64,000 bases of DNA from Artemisia argyi. Lineage: Eukaryota; Streptophyta; Magnoliopsida; Asterales; Asteraceae. Of this stretch, positions 1-12,407 are shown one piece after another. A model generated the notes under the pieces. It saw only the letters and a program-made list of their open reading frames with translations, was not told the DNA's origin and did no database searches. The DNA lies in NCBI GenBank assembly GCA_030686995.1, contig CM060696.1:109240949-109304948 (forward strand), in the 5' to 3' direction. A program made the translations under genes and the position numbers. The number at the start of each line of letters is the position of its first letter. Position 1 is the first letter of the stretch.

Positions 1-1949
1 TACCATACCCCACGACTGTTAAAGCAATACGCAGCTTCTTGGGGCACGCCGGGTTTTATAGGAGATTCATCAAAGACTTCTCCAAAATAGCTCGGCCAAT
101 GACTCAATTGCTCATGAAGGATGCTCCATTCGATTTCTCCCAAGAATGCAAGGAGGCATTCGATCTCTTAAAAAAGGAGCTCACACAAGCTCCAATCATG
201 ATTACACCCAACTGGGAGTTACCGTTTGAAATCATGTGTGACGCTAGCGATTTCGCTGTCGGGGCCGTATTGGGCCAACGGCGTGACAAGCTATTCCAAC
301 CTATTTACTACGCTAGCAAAACCATGAATCCCGCTTAAGAGAATTACTCCACCACCGAAAAGGAATTGTTAGCCGTAGTGTTCGCATTCGACAAATTCCG
401 GCAATATCTTGTCCTTTCAAAGACAGTCGTTTTTACTGATCACTCAGCTCTTCGATATCTTTTTGCTAAGCCACGACTAATTCGGTGGATCTTGTTGTTA
501 CAAGAATTTGATGTTGAGATTCGTGATAAGAGGGGGGCAGAAAATCTAGCCGCAGATCATCTATCTCGTCTTGAAAACCCCTTGGATGAGCTAGATAGAA
601 GTGAGATTAGGGATTCATTTCCTGACGAACAACTCATGTCAATGATTGATTCGGAGCCTTGGTACGCCGATTTTGCCAACTATCTCGCAAGCAGACTCGT
701 TCCAGAACACTTGACTAGGTACGAAAGAAAAAGGTTCTTTTCTCAGTTAAAACACTACTTCTGGGATGAACCATTTTTATTCCGAAGGTGTCCTGACCAA
801 ATAATAAGACGTTGTGTTTCTGAAAGGAAGGCAGTAAAGATTATGAGGGAATGTCACTCTGGTCCCTCTGGAGGGCATCATGGGATAAGCACCACCGCCC
901 GAAAGATTTTCGACGCAGGATTCTATTGGCCCACAATTTTCCGTGATGTCAAAGAAATGGTACAGGCATGCGATGCATGTCAACGGGCCGGGAATATATC
1001 ACATAGGGATGAAGCACCTCAGAATTTTATACAAGTATGTGAGGTCTTCGATGTCTGGGGAATTGACTTCATGGGACCCTTTCCATCTTCAGGGGGGAAC
1101 GAATACATTTTATTTGCCATCAATTATGTTTCAAAATGGGTAGAGGCACAAGCCCTTAGGACCAACGATGCCAGGGTAGTTATTCATTTTCTGAAAAAGC
1201 TTTTCGCTAGATTCGGGATTCCTAAAGCCCTCATTAGTGATAGGGGGACCCACTTTTGCAATGCGCAAATGGAAAAGGTCATGAGGAGGTATGGAGTGTC
1301 CCATCGATTTTCCACCGCCTATCATCCACAAACCAATGGCCAGGTCGAAAACACAAACAGGGCTACTAAAAGAATACTTGAAAAAACGGTTAGTCAGAAT
1401 AGAAAAGACTGGTCATTTAAACTCGACGAAGCCTTATGGGCATTTCGAACCGCCTACAAGACACCTATTGGAACGACCCCGTTTCGCATGGTGTATGGTA
1501 AGGCATGTCACTTGCCAGTAGAATTAGAAAATAAGGCTTATTGGGCGCTTAAGGCATGTAACTTAGATTATACAATTGCCGGAACTAATAGGTTCTTGCA
1601 ATTACACAAGCTTGATGAGCTTAGATTAGAAGCCTATGAGTCTTCCATTACATATAAAGAGAGGGCAAAAAGATGGCATGACCAGAGAATTAAGAAACCT
1701 AAGGAATTTTCAGATGGGGACAAAGTCCTATTGTACAACTCTCGGTTAAGATTATTTCCGGGGAAACTCAAGTCTAGATGGTATGGACCATTTACGGTGA
1801 AAAGTTCCTCTAAAACTGGAGCCGTTGTGTTATTAGACGATGAAGGTAGAGAATTTACTGTTAACATACAACGTGTAAAACACTATCAAGAAAATAATAA
1901 CGAAATGATTAGTGAGGAGGATGTAACATTTAACGATGAGGTCACGTAG
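1..1949 (+). pseudogene. Ty3/gypsy (Athila-like) pol, 3' part: RT end, RNase H, integrase
   Basis: The reading frame is open from base 3 at the window edge, so the upstream part of pol lies outside. In order it shows the C-terminal end of reverse transcriptase (GFYRRFIKDFSKIARPM), RNase H ([33 protein letters not shown]), an HHCC zinc-binding region ending in CDACQR (about 850-990), and an integrase core with its three acidic residues in [17 protein letters not shown] and [10 protein letters not shown] (about 1060-1350). A C-terminal GPF-type module follows. One in-frame TAA at 336-338 cuts the frame inside RNase H; the rest stays in frame to the natural end at 1949. The integrase wording resembles the Athila lineage, which is recognition from memory. 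The copy cannot make a full polyprotein without readthrough. Confidence 0.93.
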
Positions 1950-4378
1950 TAACCCATGACCTTGAGTCTAGCTACAAGACTCGTAAAATAAAGAAAAGCG
2001 CTTCTTGGGAGGCAACCCATGTTTTGTGTGATTTTTATTTTCTTTGTTTGTTATTTGCTTCTGTATGCATGCTTTATTTTTATTGTTGGTAGATCATGTT
2101 TCTAAACTAAATAGTGGAAATACTTTATTTTGTTGTTTGACCTAGTCTTAACTTCACCCAAAGGTATTTTTGCAAAAGATAAGTGTAAGGGGAAACCCCA
2201 AATATGTTTTTAAGAAACAAAACCGATCATGATTCTCCACAATATTAAGTGAACATGTATATTCGTATTTGTTAGAGTCAAATGCTTGTATCGAGTCATA
2301 ATGATGTTTTGCAGGATTTTCCAGGAAGTAGGACCAAGTTTTTCCAGAAATTTTCCGGAAACTTAACATAAGAATTTCTGCAGGTCACTTCTAACGGCGT
2401 CACGAGTTTACTCTTGACGGCGTCACGTGTAAAAATCTGGAAATTTTACCAGTTTTGTTTTTCTAACGGAGTCTTAAAGTTTTTGTTAAATTATTAGTTT
2501 TATAATCTCCAGGAAATCTGCAAACATCATTCGACAAGCATTATATCTTATTTTGTTTTCTAGGATTTATTAGTATATGTAGATTGCGGCCGATTTTATG
2601 CGAGGTTGCCTTGTCTGTTTTCTCAGGTTTTTACAGGTTATGTATGACAAGAAGATGATTATTATTCTGGAAGGGAAGCTTTGATTGTTCATTTTCTAGG
2701 AGGAAGATTTAACCTGGCCACCTTATTATCCATACCGAGCGAATCAGGGAAGTATTTGATTTCATTCTTTTTACTTATTTCACTTTTACATTCTTTACTT
2801 GAACATTGGGGACAATGTTCATCCTAAGTGTAAGGGGAGGGTAAAATGATGATACCTTACAGATACACTTTCGCTTGAGTTTGTTTGTTTGATAGTAGAT
2901 GTGTAATAAAACTATGAGAAACACTTGTTAGTGCAATTTTAGCGCCATATTTAAATTTTTTTACAACATTTAGGAGTGAAACTTTAGCCATAGCAAGCGT
3001 CTCATGGATAGGAGATTGTATGACTAGCACAAAACCGTACTATTCAGAAAAATTTTCCACCCAAATATGTGAGGTTCGCCTTTAGATTTGATAGGAAAAG
3101 CATTCACTATTAGTGCTTATGAGTGTACTGGTAGCATTTAGATTCTAGAACTTGCGTTAGTGATGCATCCCAAGACCGCTAGTGAGACTACATTCGTGTA
3201 GTAGGATTTACTACATGATAAGAGGCATTAGGATCACCCTTGTATTAAACCCGTATCATAATTACTTGACCATTTAAGTCATATTATTTGGCTAGTTAAG
3301 TCAATTAATTTTTCCCACACCTTAGCGTTGTACTCATTTTTAGTACACGAAACCCCTAGTACACCCCTCCGAGCCTATCTTTTCATTTCTAACTTTAAGC
3401 ATTTTACTTAAAGGAAGAATTTGTTACACCCCACTTAAATGTACACCCAAATCGCCTTAGCCTTCCGTGTATGCACTCATCTTTAGTGCATTATTGCTAT
3501 ATGTTAAACCCTAAGTTAATTATCTAATTGATTACATGGTTGCTAAGTCGAGTCATATCCTTGTACATATTGTTTTGGGACGATTGGGTAAAGTACTATT
3601 GTTATGGAGTAATGGGGAAGAACATCATTTATTACCCCCATATGTATGTTAATCTTAAAAGTACTCCAAGTGTTTTGATTTTCTTAATTCGAGTCATTAG
3701 ATTAGTTATTTGTAAAGTATGTAAAAATTCAAGTGTAAGGGGAATTTTCATTCCCTATGATGTATTATTTTGGATGGTAGGGTAAGAGTGTATGCAAAAA
3801 AAAAATAAAAATAAAAAAAAAAAAAACAAAAAAAAAAAAAAACGGACTACCATCCCGTTTCATGCTATGTTTTTGTTATTTTTCATTTATTAGCTTAAGT
3901 CGAGTCTAGTCTTGGCTTAGCAACGCCATATTGTACATGTAATTAACCAAGATTGTTAACTCGCCACCAGTAAAGACTGCCTATATCCAACAAAACCGTG
4001 TATTTCATATCCCTACACCTAACGTTACAACTCTTTAAAAGACCTCTTTGATAGTTTATCCTAGGTGCTCACGCCATGTGGTGGAGGTTTGATCCTTTCC
4101 CATGCCTATGGTAATCTATTTTGCTATGACAGGTAGTGAGAGATGTTTTCCATTTCCATATTGTGATATTACTTTATTACACCCGAGAGATGTGAGTATC
4201 TAAACACTATTTTGTGAGGTGCTAGTGTATGACCTCCGTGCTTGTCTTTGATCTTTAGTGGAACGATTATTTGTTGTAATTACTTTTATATTAGTGTTAA
4301 ATGACCTCTAACTTGTATTTTGATTAGAATAAAAGCGCATTTGCTTGAGGACAAGCAAATCTCAAGTGTAAGGGTATA
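1950..4378 (+). mobile_element. Non-coding 3' tail of the Athila-like element
   Basis: This 2.4 kb stretch separates pol from the 3' LTR. Athila elements often carry an env-like frame here, but I see none; the longest open frame (3528-3785, 85 aa) resembles nothing known to me. The tail contains three copies of a polypurine-tract-like word AAGTGTAAGGGG (2181, 2826, 3731) before the real tract at 4364. It also holds an A-rich run (3794-3842) and two copies of the [T]RACGGCGTCA word at 2392-2402 and 2415-2425 that recurs in the LTR. Confidence 0.7.
4364..4378 (+). other. Polypurine tract of the Athila-like element
   Basis: AAGTGTAAGGG followed by TATA lies directly before the TGAT that opens the 3' LTR. 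A TTGAGGACAAGCAA box just upstream (about 4344-4357) is a familiar companion of this tract in plant gypsy elements. The tract primes plus-strand DNA synthesis. Confidence 0.7.
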
Positions 4379-5720
4379 TGATGAGGCGAAAAATGAACCA
4401 CTTTTAGGAGGTCATTTAAGCCCGGAATTGAATTTATTTGATCAAATATTACCCTAAATCGTTCCTTTTGTGATTTTAGGTACTTTGAGAGTGAAATCTG
4501 GAAAAGAAAGCAATTCGGACGTTTTTGGAGCATAAAAGTGAAGAAAACGCCAAAGACTTAATTTTCCATGCTGAGAACAGTACCTGACGGCGTCAAGAGG
4601 AAGATCCTGACGGCGTTAGGAGTAAAAGTGGTGACAACCCAGTGCAAACCTGACGGCGTCACAACAAGGGCGTCAAGAGTAACATTCATGAAGGCCTGCA
4701 TAAGGTATACACATGACGGCGTCAGACCCAGATCTAGGCAGTCCGAGGAACTATTTGGCGGCGAGATGACGGCGTCAGACATTTGTTCTTGACGCCGTCA
4801 CCTTCTAAACTATATATATAGTTTTCTATTTTTCATTCATAAAGAGGAACTTGTGTGGAAAAACCCTAGGGCCGAACTTTGTGAACCCTAGCTCGTATTT
4901 TACAGTATATTCAAGGGTTTTCACCCCTTGAATCCTTTCATGTGCTATTGAGATAAGTCTTCTCTTAATTCAATCAATATGTCTATGTGTTGGTTGTCTA
5001 TATCTTGTGCTTGTCTTGATTTCAATATGCTAGGCTAGATCTATCTTGTGTTTGCTTGGATCTAATGAAACCTAGATGTTAATTATGTGTTGATTGCTTG
5101 TTTATGGTTGTATTGGATGAATGATTTCAATGTTAGGCTTAAGAAAACTGGCAGATCTCCATTGTGTAACATGCTTGAACATCTTAGGAAACATGAACCG
5201 ATGTGTACTAGGTTTTATTGGTTGTATTTAATGCATGAGTAAATTCTAATGATCCCATGTTAGGAGCTTCTTAGCCGGCTCGACATAGGAGTGAAGTAGG
5301 CACTCATAGGATTGGGGAAGTAAGTACGCCACCCCATGAATGGTATTAAGGAATACAATCCGTCATCCACGCAACTATAACAAGTAATTAACGTGTAAAA
5401 GATATCTAGGGAGTAGTGAAATCTAAGTAAACACATTTCTCCTACATATTGCTCACAACCTTAGTTTAATTTAGTTTATTTTCATTTCTAGTATTTTATT
5501 TTGATTGCATCTTAGTATTGGGTTAGTTGACTAGCAACTAATTCCGCCCAAATCCTTCAAACCCGAGATTTTTACTTGCTTTAATAAAAATATAAAAATA
5601 CAAAAAGAACCATCCCTCATCTCTAGACCTAGTTTTTAGGTTTTCTAATCCTAGCAACACTATTCCTAGCTGAACGATCAATCCCCCGGTACTTGTCATT
5701 ATACTATACTACATCGATCA
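4379..5720 (+). repeat. 3' LTR of the Athila-like element
   Basis: The 1342 bp segment starts TGATGAGG and ends CGATCA, so its ends form a TGAT/ATCA inverted repeat. It begins directly after the polypurine tract and ends where minus-strand gag sequence of another element begins. This implies the Athila-like element inserted into that gag. The 5' LTR and the matching target duplication (expected GGTAC, 5721-5725) lie left of the window. The exact right edge could be a few bases further on. Confidence 0.72.
4585..4820 (+). promoter_or_regulatory. LTR promoter: TGACG palindromes upstream of a TATA box
   Basis: TGACGGCGTCA or a one-base variant occurs at 4585, 4608 (last C is T), 4651, 4714 and 4767, and TGACGCCGTCA at 4790. 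Each is two TGACG half-sites facing each other around one base. A TATATATATA box lies at 4811-4820, 10 bp after the last site, as expected for U3 of an LTR. TGACG is the known core bound by plant TGA-type bZIP factors (as-1 element). Use as an enhancer here is inference. Confidence 0.6.
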
Positions 5721-7036
5721 GGTACACTGCCTGGTGGGGGTTGTAAGCTTCTCGAGATCCCTGAGAGGTAAAGCCTGGTGCAATTCCCACGCATCAGCCC
5801 CTTTGAGGTGCCCTATCTCTTTGCGGACGTCCCTGATCAGATGGTCGAGTTTGCCTATTTCCATGGCCCTTTTGAGTTGCTCTTTCAAGTTATGGCAGTC
5901 ATTTGTAAGGTGTCCCTTTTCTCCATGATAGTCAAAATACTTGTCCATACTTTCTCTTGACGGTCTTCCCTTCAACGGAGGGGGTGCCGGTAGTCTTAGG
6001 TGATGTTCGGTAGCTAGGATTTCTTTGGGAGCCTTGGTAAGTACGTTCAGGTCTATCGGCCTGGTGTCCCTTCTGTTTATGTCGTTACGACGATACTCCC
6101 CTCTGTAATCCGTTCTGTTGTCATTCCTTACTGGACCGTAGGGTATAAAATGGTTGTTTTGACGAGGCCTAAATTCATCCCGGCGATTGTCTTGCCGACG
6201 ATTTCCCCCGAAGGAAGATCGCCGAACGTTTGAGTCATGCCTGTTGTAGGGGCTGTGGTGGTGATCCCTCTTGTAGTTGTCCATCCTTTCTCCTCTTGGC
6301 ACTTCGGCTGACCGGTATGCTTTTTCAGAACGGATGAAATCATCGACCCTTATCATCATTTCGGTTACTGTTCGGGGGATTTTTTCGGAGAACCTTTTTG
6401 CCAGCTCCAGACACCTGCAACCATCGATGAAAGAGGATATCTGCATTACTTATGGTACTCCTGAGATGCGTCTAGCTTCATCCGTCCATCGTTCTTTAAA
6501 TTCTGATAAACCTTCATTGGCTTGTCGTACGATTTTAGTGATTTCCATGGGATCTCTGACACATTTTCTACGAAGGGCGAATCTTTGCACAAATTGCTCA
6601 CATAAGGCATCCCAATTGTCGATGCTTCCTCGTGGTAGGCTGTCGAACCATCCTCTGGCGGCATCGTCTAAAGTTTGTTGGAACATCATGCACCATATGG
6701 GCATGGGCCAGGCTCCCTGGTTGGCGGCTCCTTCGAATCTTATGACATGATCATCTGGATCTGTGGACCTATCGTACAATTTTATGTGCGAAGGCATAAA
6801 ATATTTTGCATTTTTGGGTTCGGAAAAGTCAATGATCCTTCGTGTAAAAGGACTCTTCGATGCTGCTTTGAAGGGTTTAGAAAGATCGTCCGTTGTTTCT
6901 TCTTCGGATTTCTGAGCTCCGGTATCTTGGGGTTCTTCGTCCTCGAAGTCGAGTTGGATATGTTTAATTGGTGTTTCCCCTGTGGCATTGTACTGTTGGA
7001 TTAGAGCTTTTAAGGCGGTGAGTTGATTCTGGATAT
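5721..7036 (-). pseudogene. Ty3/gypsy gag (main part), interrupted
   Basis: Read on the minus strand from 7036 to 5721, this is the body of a retrotransposon gag. It has the capsid-like domain (WFDSLPRGSIDNWDALCEQF, then FKERWTDEARRISGVP), an Arg/Asp-rich linker and one zinc knuckle. A single TAA at 6452-6450 splits the frame. In the knuckle the expected first cysteine is phenylalanine (FDYHGEKGHLTNDC, codon 5934-5936). The frame is cut at 5720 by the neighbouring LTR. Its N-terminus is found 8.5 kb away at 15561-15638, in the same frame once the inserted element and one GATAT copy are removed. Lineage is probably Tat-like, from memory. Confidence 0.88.
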
Positions 7037-10000
7037 TGTAACAATTCGCATTTTCAGATTAATTACTATTCCCGGAAAATTTTACTATTCACTTTTTACT
7101 ATTCACTTTTCACTATTCATCTCAGAAATTTTTATTTCATATTCTCGTAAGTTAAACTATTTTAACGATAATCCGAGAGTTTGACGCTCGTCGGATCATT
7201 TCTGCAAAAATCACAAAGCCGTGTCCGAGATTTACTTTTAGGTTTAAACGTCCTTCCAGCATCCCGATATATCCATAAAACATTATAAACAATAGAAATA
7301 TGATTTTCTATCATTTTATGACAATTTCAAAAGTTTTGGAATTTTACGTTTTTCAGTTTAGCGTTTTACGCGAATTGCGCGTTTTAGACCCGTGTTTCCA
7401 GTTTTTAGCAGGGTTTTAGCACCCGATAGATCCTACCACTCATTTTATATTTTATTATGGACTATATTGACATGTTTAACAATACTTTCAAGTTTCATAT
7501 TTTTACGATACCCGGTTTTACGTTTTGAGGCTTAATCATTTACGGTTAGCTTTTTTACGGAGTCAAAATGCACAAACTAAGCAAGATAACACCAAGAGTC
7601 ATCATCTAGTCACTCTTATCTCCTTTGAACCGCCAATGTGGGGGGGGGGGGGGGAGTCACCATGGGTGGTTAAATCTTGACCCTTGATCTTTAGGATGGT
7701 TACAAGTGTCTAAAACTAACCATGGTTAAATTCTAACCCAATATATGGTTAACTATTTTTCCTACCCTATAAATACCAAGCTAAAACACATATAAATCTT
7801 GCACCACACCTTCTTATAACCTTCAAGTCCTAAAACCTAAGGCACTTTTCTTATATTTTGTAAGAAAGTTAACTAGTTTTTGAAAGAAACTAGTGTTTGA
7901 TCTTCAATCTTGGAAATTTTCTAAGAAAAGTTGTTATAACTTTAAAGTCTCCTAAAAGACGTTGTTATAATCTTCAAATAGCTTTGGACTTCAAGAAGGC
8001 GTCGTTATAATCTTCAAATAACCTCGGTTTATCATAGATTGCAAAGGAGGAAAGCTTATCCAATCAAAGTCCTAGTTCTTGTCCTAGTTTCCCTTTTTCA
8101 TTAAGGCCAAAAGTTGTAAGCAAACCCTATCATACTTTCTTGCATAATTATCATTTACATGCTCTTTGTGTTCCTTTCATGCTATATATGTTCTTGTTAT
8201 TGTGTTCATGATGTTTAAAAATGGATAAAACAAGTATTGGTATACATATGTTAACTTATGACAAGTAAACAAGCAAACTAGTGATTTTTATGGAGAACCA
8301 CGACCAAAATAGTATAACTTTGATATTTGACACTTACTTACTGTTAAAGAGGACTTAAAAAGGAAAACATAGCAATTTGAATCACCCAAAACGAGTACCC
8401 GAGTCAAAAGTTATGACCATTTGAAGCTAGCGAAACCAAAACGGCAAAACTGCCTTTACCCTACTGTTTTGCATTCTATGATTTTGAAAGTCCCCCTTCT
8501 GGTCCGATTCATCAAAAAGTTAAAACACGAAAGTTGTCCGAAACGACGTTTTCGTTCAGGAATAAAGAAGCTCGAGCCCTGAAAACGCTTTCCGAGTGAT
8601 AAATTTCTTCAAAATCTTAACAGCCCATTTTAGACCAAAGTCACTATATTATAGTTATGATTTACTAAGACCAAGAGGTCTAATGACCTAAAGCCAAGAC
8701 CACAACCATGGCTAAAGCCAAGGTTAAGTCTCAAGACCATGGAAAAATGACCAAGGTCACGGCGAAGCCATGACTAAATGACCATATAAGCTTACTTAGG
8801 CGTAAACATGAAACAAGAAATTAGGCGATAACTTGAACAAGCAATTTGGATCTACTTCACTTCAAAAGGAACCATGAGATATTACAAAGAGAAAATGGTC
8901 ATACAAGACTTATGAAACTACCCCTAATAACAATCTTCATGTACTAATAAACTTTCCTAAGTTTATTCAAATATTGGACATGTAACTTTTCGGATTAAAA
9001 CTTATACATTTGTTATCAAATACTACAATAGTAGGGAGCCTCATGTGAGGAGTTCATTAAGTAAGCCGTCGAGATGAGTTGTGGATTTACGAGTTAAAGT
9101 GTCCTGGCTCCTCGAACGCTTACTCCATGACTTCTGAATTATGTCGGCCCGAACGGTAGTAAGAGATATACAACCTATACATGTTTCATAAACCATTTAT
9201 ATTCAAAGACTTACACTATATACTAAGTACTACATCATGAACATTATGCAAGACATATATAGGCAATTCTTCGTATTCTTAGACGTTACTCCAAACCTAA
9301 GTCACAACGTTCTATTATAGGCTGCTCTTAGTGACTTTCGCGATTCGACTACCACTTTCATTTCACATCACTTAAGCTTAAGGTGAGTCATAGCCCCTAC
9401 TCTTTTCATACTTGTCTTAACTCTTTGGGGGAGACACATGCTCAACTACTTGTTTACTTGTACAAATACTCAAAACGTTTATACGTGACTGTGTTATACT
9501 TGATTGCTTACATACATGACTGCGTTATACTTAATTGCGTTATTCTATTTATTGACTAGTAGTTGTCTTTGGGAATTGACTCCCAGTTGTCTTTAGGAAG
9601 TGGCTCCCAGTTGTCTTTGGGAATTGACTCCCAGTTGTCTTTTGGAATTGGCTCCTAAAGTGAGGTCTTCGGAGATGAAGTAGAGACTCACTTCTAATTG
9701 CTTAAATTGTCTTGATGAACTTATACATGTCTTATTCATACTATATATGTTAGCAGTGGGTTGTGAACACACAAGTTGCAAGTCTCTTATGGCGGGAATT
9801 GCAACTGAGTGGATTCACGATGCCTTTGCTGTGCGAACATTCTCCTAAGGCTTTTCAATTATTTTAAGACAAACTCTATGAACTCACCAACCATTGTGTT
9901 GACACTTTAGCATGTTTGTCTCAGGTCTGTAAGATGATAAGCTGTTGCATGGAGCATAGAGTCGCTTGGCATGTTTTGAAGACTTATGCTTTTATCTTTA

Positions 10001-10191
10001 CCATTCGATATGTCTTAAAACTCTTATGTATTGTATTATGGAACTCAAGTTTGTAACTCGGAATTTATAAATCGAATGGTAACTTTTCAAAACGTCTCAT
10101 TTAGAGTTCGTTTTCTATACCTTGTACTTTGTATTATGAAGTAGCACCCCTATGACACAGTCTTCCGCTGCGGTATTTTGGGGGTGTTACA
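7037..10191 (+). repeat. 5' LTR of the gag-only element
   Basis: It starts TGTAACAATTCGC and ends GGGTGTTACA. It includes a run of G at about 7640-7655 (longer than in the other LTR) and four imperfect copies of a 25 bp unit, GACTCCCAGTTGTCTTTGGG and relatives, at about 9553-9655. Small open frames inside are present by chance. Confidence 0.95.
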
Positions 10192-10194
10192 GAT

Positions 10195-10207
10195 TGGTAC
10201 CAGAGCC
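10195..10207 (+). other. Primer binding site, initiator tRNA-Met
   Basis: TGGTACCAGAGCC begins three bases after the 5' LTR. It matches the usual plant tRNA-iMet primer site TGGTATCAGAGC with one change. Confidence 0.85.
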
Positions 10208-10390
10208 TTGGTTATAGAGAACTAGGTTGCATTTAGTGCCTAGACTATAACTGATATGAACATTAAGACTCTTCTCTTTATTTTGCCTTACACACACTTC
10301 ATGTGCATATGCTTATTGCTAATTGTTTGTTTAGGAGAAACCCCAGACATTAGTCAAGTCATCAAAAATTTAGAGCTAAGTAATAATTAT

Positions 10391-10450
10391 TTATTTAACT
10401 TAATCTTGTGACAGTTCTTGTTTGATAAGACATAAGATTAAGTTAAATAA
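10391..10450 (+). other. Perfect 17 bp stem-loop in the gag-only element leader
   Basis: TTATTTAACTTAATCTT (10391-10407) is the exact inverse complement of 10434-10450, with a 26-base loop. It lies between primer site and gag, where retroelements carry packaging and dimerisation signals. That role is inference. Confidence 0.6.
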
Positions 10451-10876
10451 AGGTTATTAGTTTCCTGTAGAGATTTGATGATTTGCCTTATACTTACTTT
10501 ATATGATTCTAATACCTAGAAGTGGTTCATATGTCCTAGTACGACACTCAAACCTTTCTACAAGCGCGACTAGTCCATTTCGTCATATCACCTTCTCTAG
10601 ATACCCAGACTATGTTACCATTTCACAACTTAAGAGCAGATGATAGAAAGTCTACCCAATTATGTAGTACCAATTGTTGAGTTATGTGTGCCTGGTAAAT
10701 ATGTATACGTGTGAAAGGAAGCAATTATAATTATGGTGGCCAACATAATTATAAATGCGTCACGACTCACGTAGACATATGTGACCATGCTTACATTAAT
10801 CGACGATTGACTCAAAATTGACAAGATTTATGACTAAGTAGTATAGGAATATCGCCTCATATCTGACGTCGACAAA

Positions 10877-11230
10877 ATGTCCCTCCTTGTAGATATCATG
10901 GCACCAAAGAGAGTAACTCGTAGCACTAGCCGAGGTGGTGCAACACCAAGAGGTGGAAGAACTGGTGGTCGTGGAGGTAGAGGAACTGCTCACGACACTA
11001 GTAATCCTAGTAATGATAGTGGAAGAACTGGTGGACGTGGAGGTAGAGGAGATGCTCACGACACTAGTAACCCTAGTAACGCTGGTGGAAATCCAGATGT
11101 CTCCACCATTATTGCCCAACAACTACAAAACCTACTTCCCATTATAGTCACACAAGTTGGCAATCACATGAACAATTCGGGAAACCACGGAAGCATAAAT
11201 GACGCTACAAATAATGGAGGAAGGAATGAT

Positions 11231-11274
<44 letters not shown>

Positions 11275-12133
11275 CCATAGGACTGGATGTACGTATAAGG
11301 AATTTACGTCATGCAAACCAATTGAGTTTAATGGCAAAGGAGGTGCATTGGCATATACACGATGGGTCGAGAAGATGGAGTCAGTGATCGATATCAGTAA
11401 CTGTGCAATCCACCAGAGAGTGAAATATTCTGCATGCTTGCTATCAGAAAAGGCATTGACATGGTGGAACATGCAGATTCAAGCAAGGACTAGAGAAGCA
11501 GCTGTAGGCATGACATGGGACGACTTTAAGGGACTACTGAAGGAAGAGTACTGCCCGGTTAATGAAATGCAAAAACTAGAGGACGAGTTTTGGCATCACT
11601 CTATGGTAGGGGCTGGTCATGCAACCTACACAGATCGGTTTCATGAACTAGCTAAACTAGTTCCTCATCTGGTTACCCCTGAATCCAAAAGGATTGAGAG
11701 GTACATCTATGGCCTTGTTCCTGAAATTCGTGGGACAGTGAAAACAACCGAACCTCCCACAATTCAAAGTGCAATATTAAGAGCAGGAACCCTAACAGAT
11801 GAGATGGTTAGGAATGGAACTTTGAAGACTAGTGATAAAAGGAAGGGAGCAGGTGAATCGAGCGAGCAAAAGGATACAATGGTTGATAATAAGAGAGCAA
11901 GAGGATTTGCAGCAACAGTTTATGATCAGAAAAAGTATGAGGGTCCACATCCTAAGTGTACTAAATGCACTTATCATCATCAGAGGTCTGAACCATGCCC
12001 TGTGTGTTATAATTGCAAGAAGTCTGGCCACTTTGCAAGTCAGTGTAAATCAATTACAAGGCAGGCGAATGCGGACAATATAGGAAACAACCAAAAGACA
12101 TGCCATGAGTGCAACAGCCCAAACCACTTCTGA
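10877..12133 (+). CDS. Gag of the non-autonomous LTR element
   Basis: This 418-codon frame encodes a Ty3/gypsy capsid protein, which would form the particle that packages element RNA in the cytoplasm. Two starts are possible, 10877 and 10898; the second (MAPKRV) leads straight into the basic region. Order: an Arg/Gly-rich segment duplicated as two 60 bp units, a run of about 15 asparagines from an AAC repeat (about 11230-11275), the capsid domain (FNGKGGALAYTRWVEKMESV, ALTWWN, about residues 145-300), a zinc knuckle CYNCKKSGHFASQC, then a second knuckle. TGA at 12131-12133 falls inside the second knuckle (CHECNSPNHF, stop, NTC), and the same frame continues to TAA at 12290-12292. So this copy lacks the last 50 or so residues. 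Confidence 0.92.
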
Positions 12134-12407
12134 AATACTTGTCCTAAGTTGAATAGGGCACAGGGACAAGTACTGGATAACCCGACTCTAGCAGTAATGC
12201 TTGAAGCAAATAACCCAAAGCGTGAATACAATGTTAGTCCACCTCGGGGTCGAGCATACTATTTGGGTGCTAAGGAAGCCCGCAATGCGTAACGGGTAAT
12301 TATTTTATCCTACCATATTATTCTATCCTAGTTCAAAAACTTAGCTTTATTATGCCACTATTAAGATAAGAGATCTAGACACACTAAACTTCGGGACGAA
12401 GTTTCCT

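Noticed and set aside
3528..3785. 85 aa frame in the Athila-like tail as an env-like gene
   Set aside because: No signal, membrane or fusion features that I can defend, too short, AT-rich background.
9593..9781. 62 aa antisense frame kept in both LTRs (also 14962-15150)
   Set aside because: Conserved only because the LTRs are near-identical; it overlaps a tandem repeat and matches no family.
10195..10207. tRNA gene near the TR-GAG leader
   Set aside because: Only the 3' complement of initiator tRNA is present, as expected for a primer site.
11164..11472. Antisense frame with poly-Leu opposite the gag
   Set aside because: It is the complement of the AAC/poly-Asn repeat.
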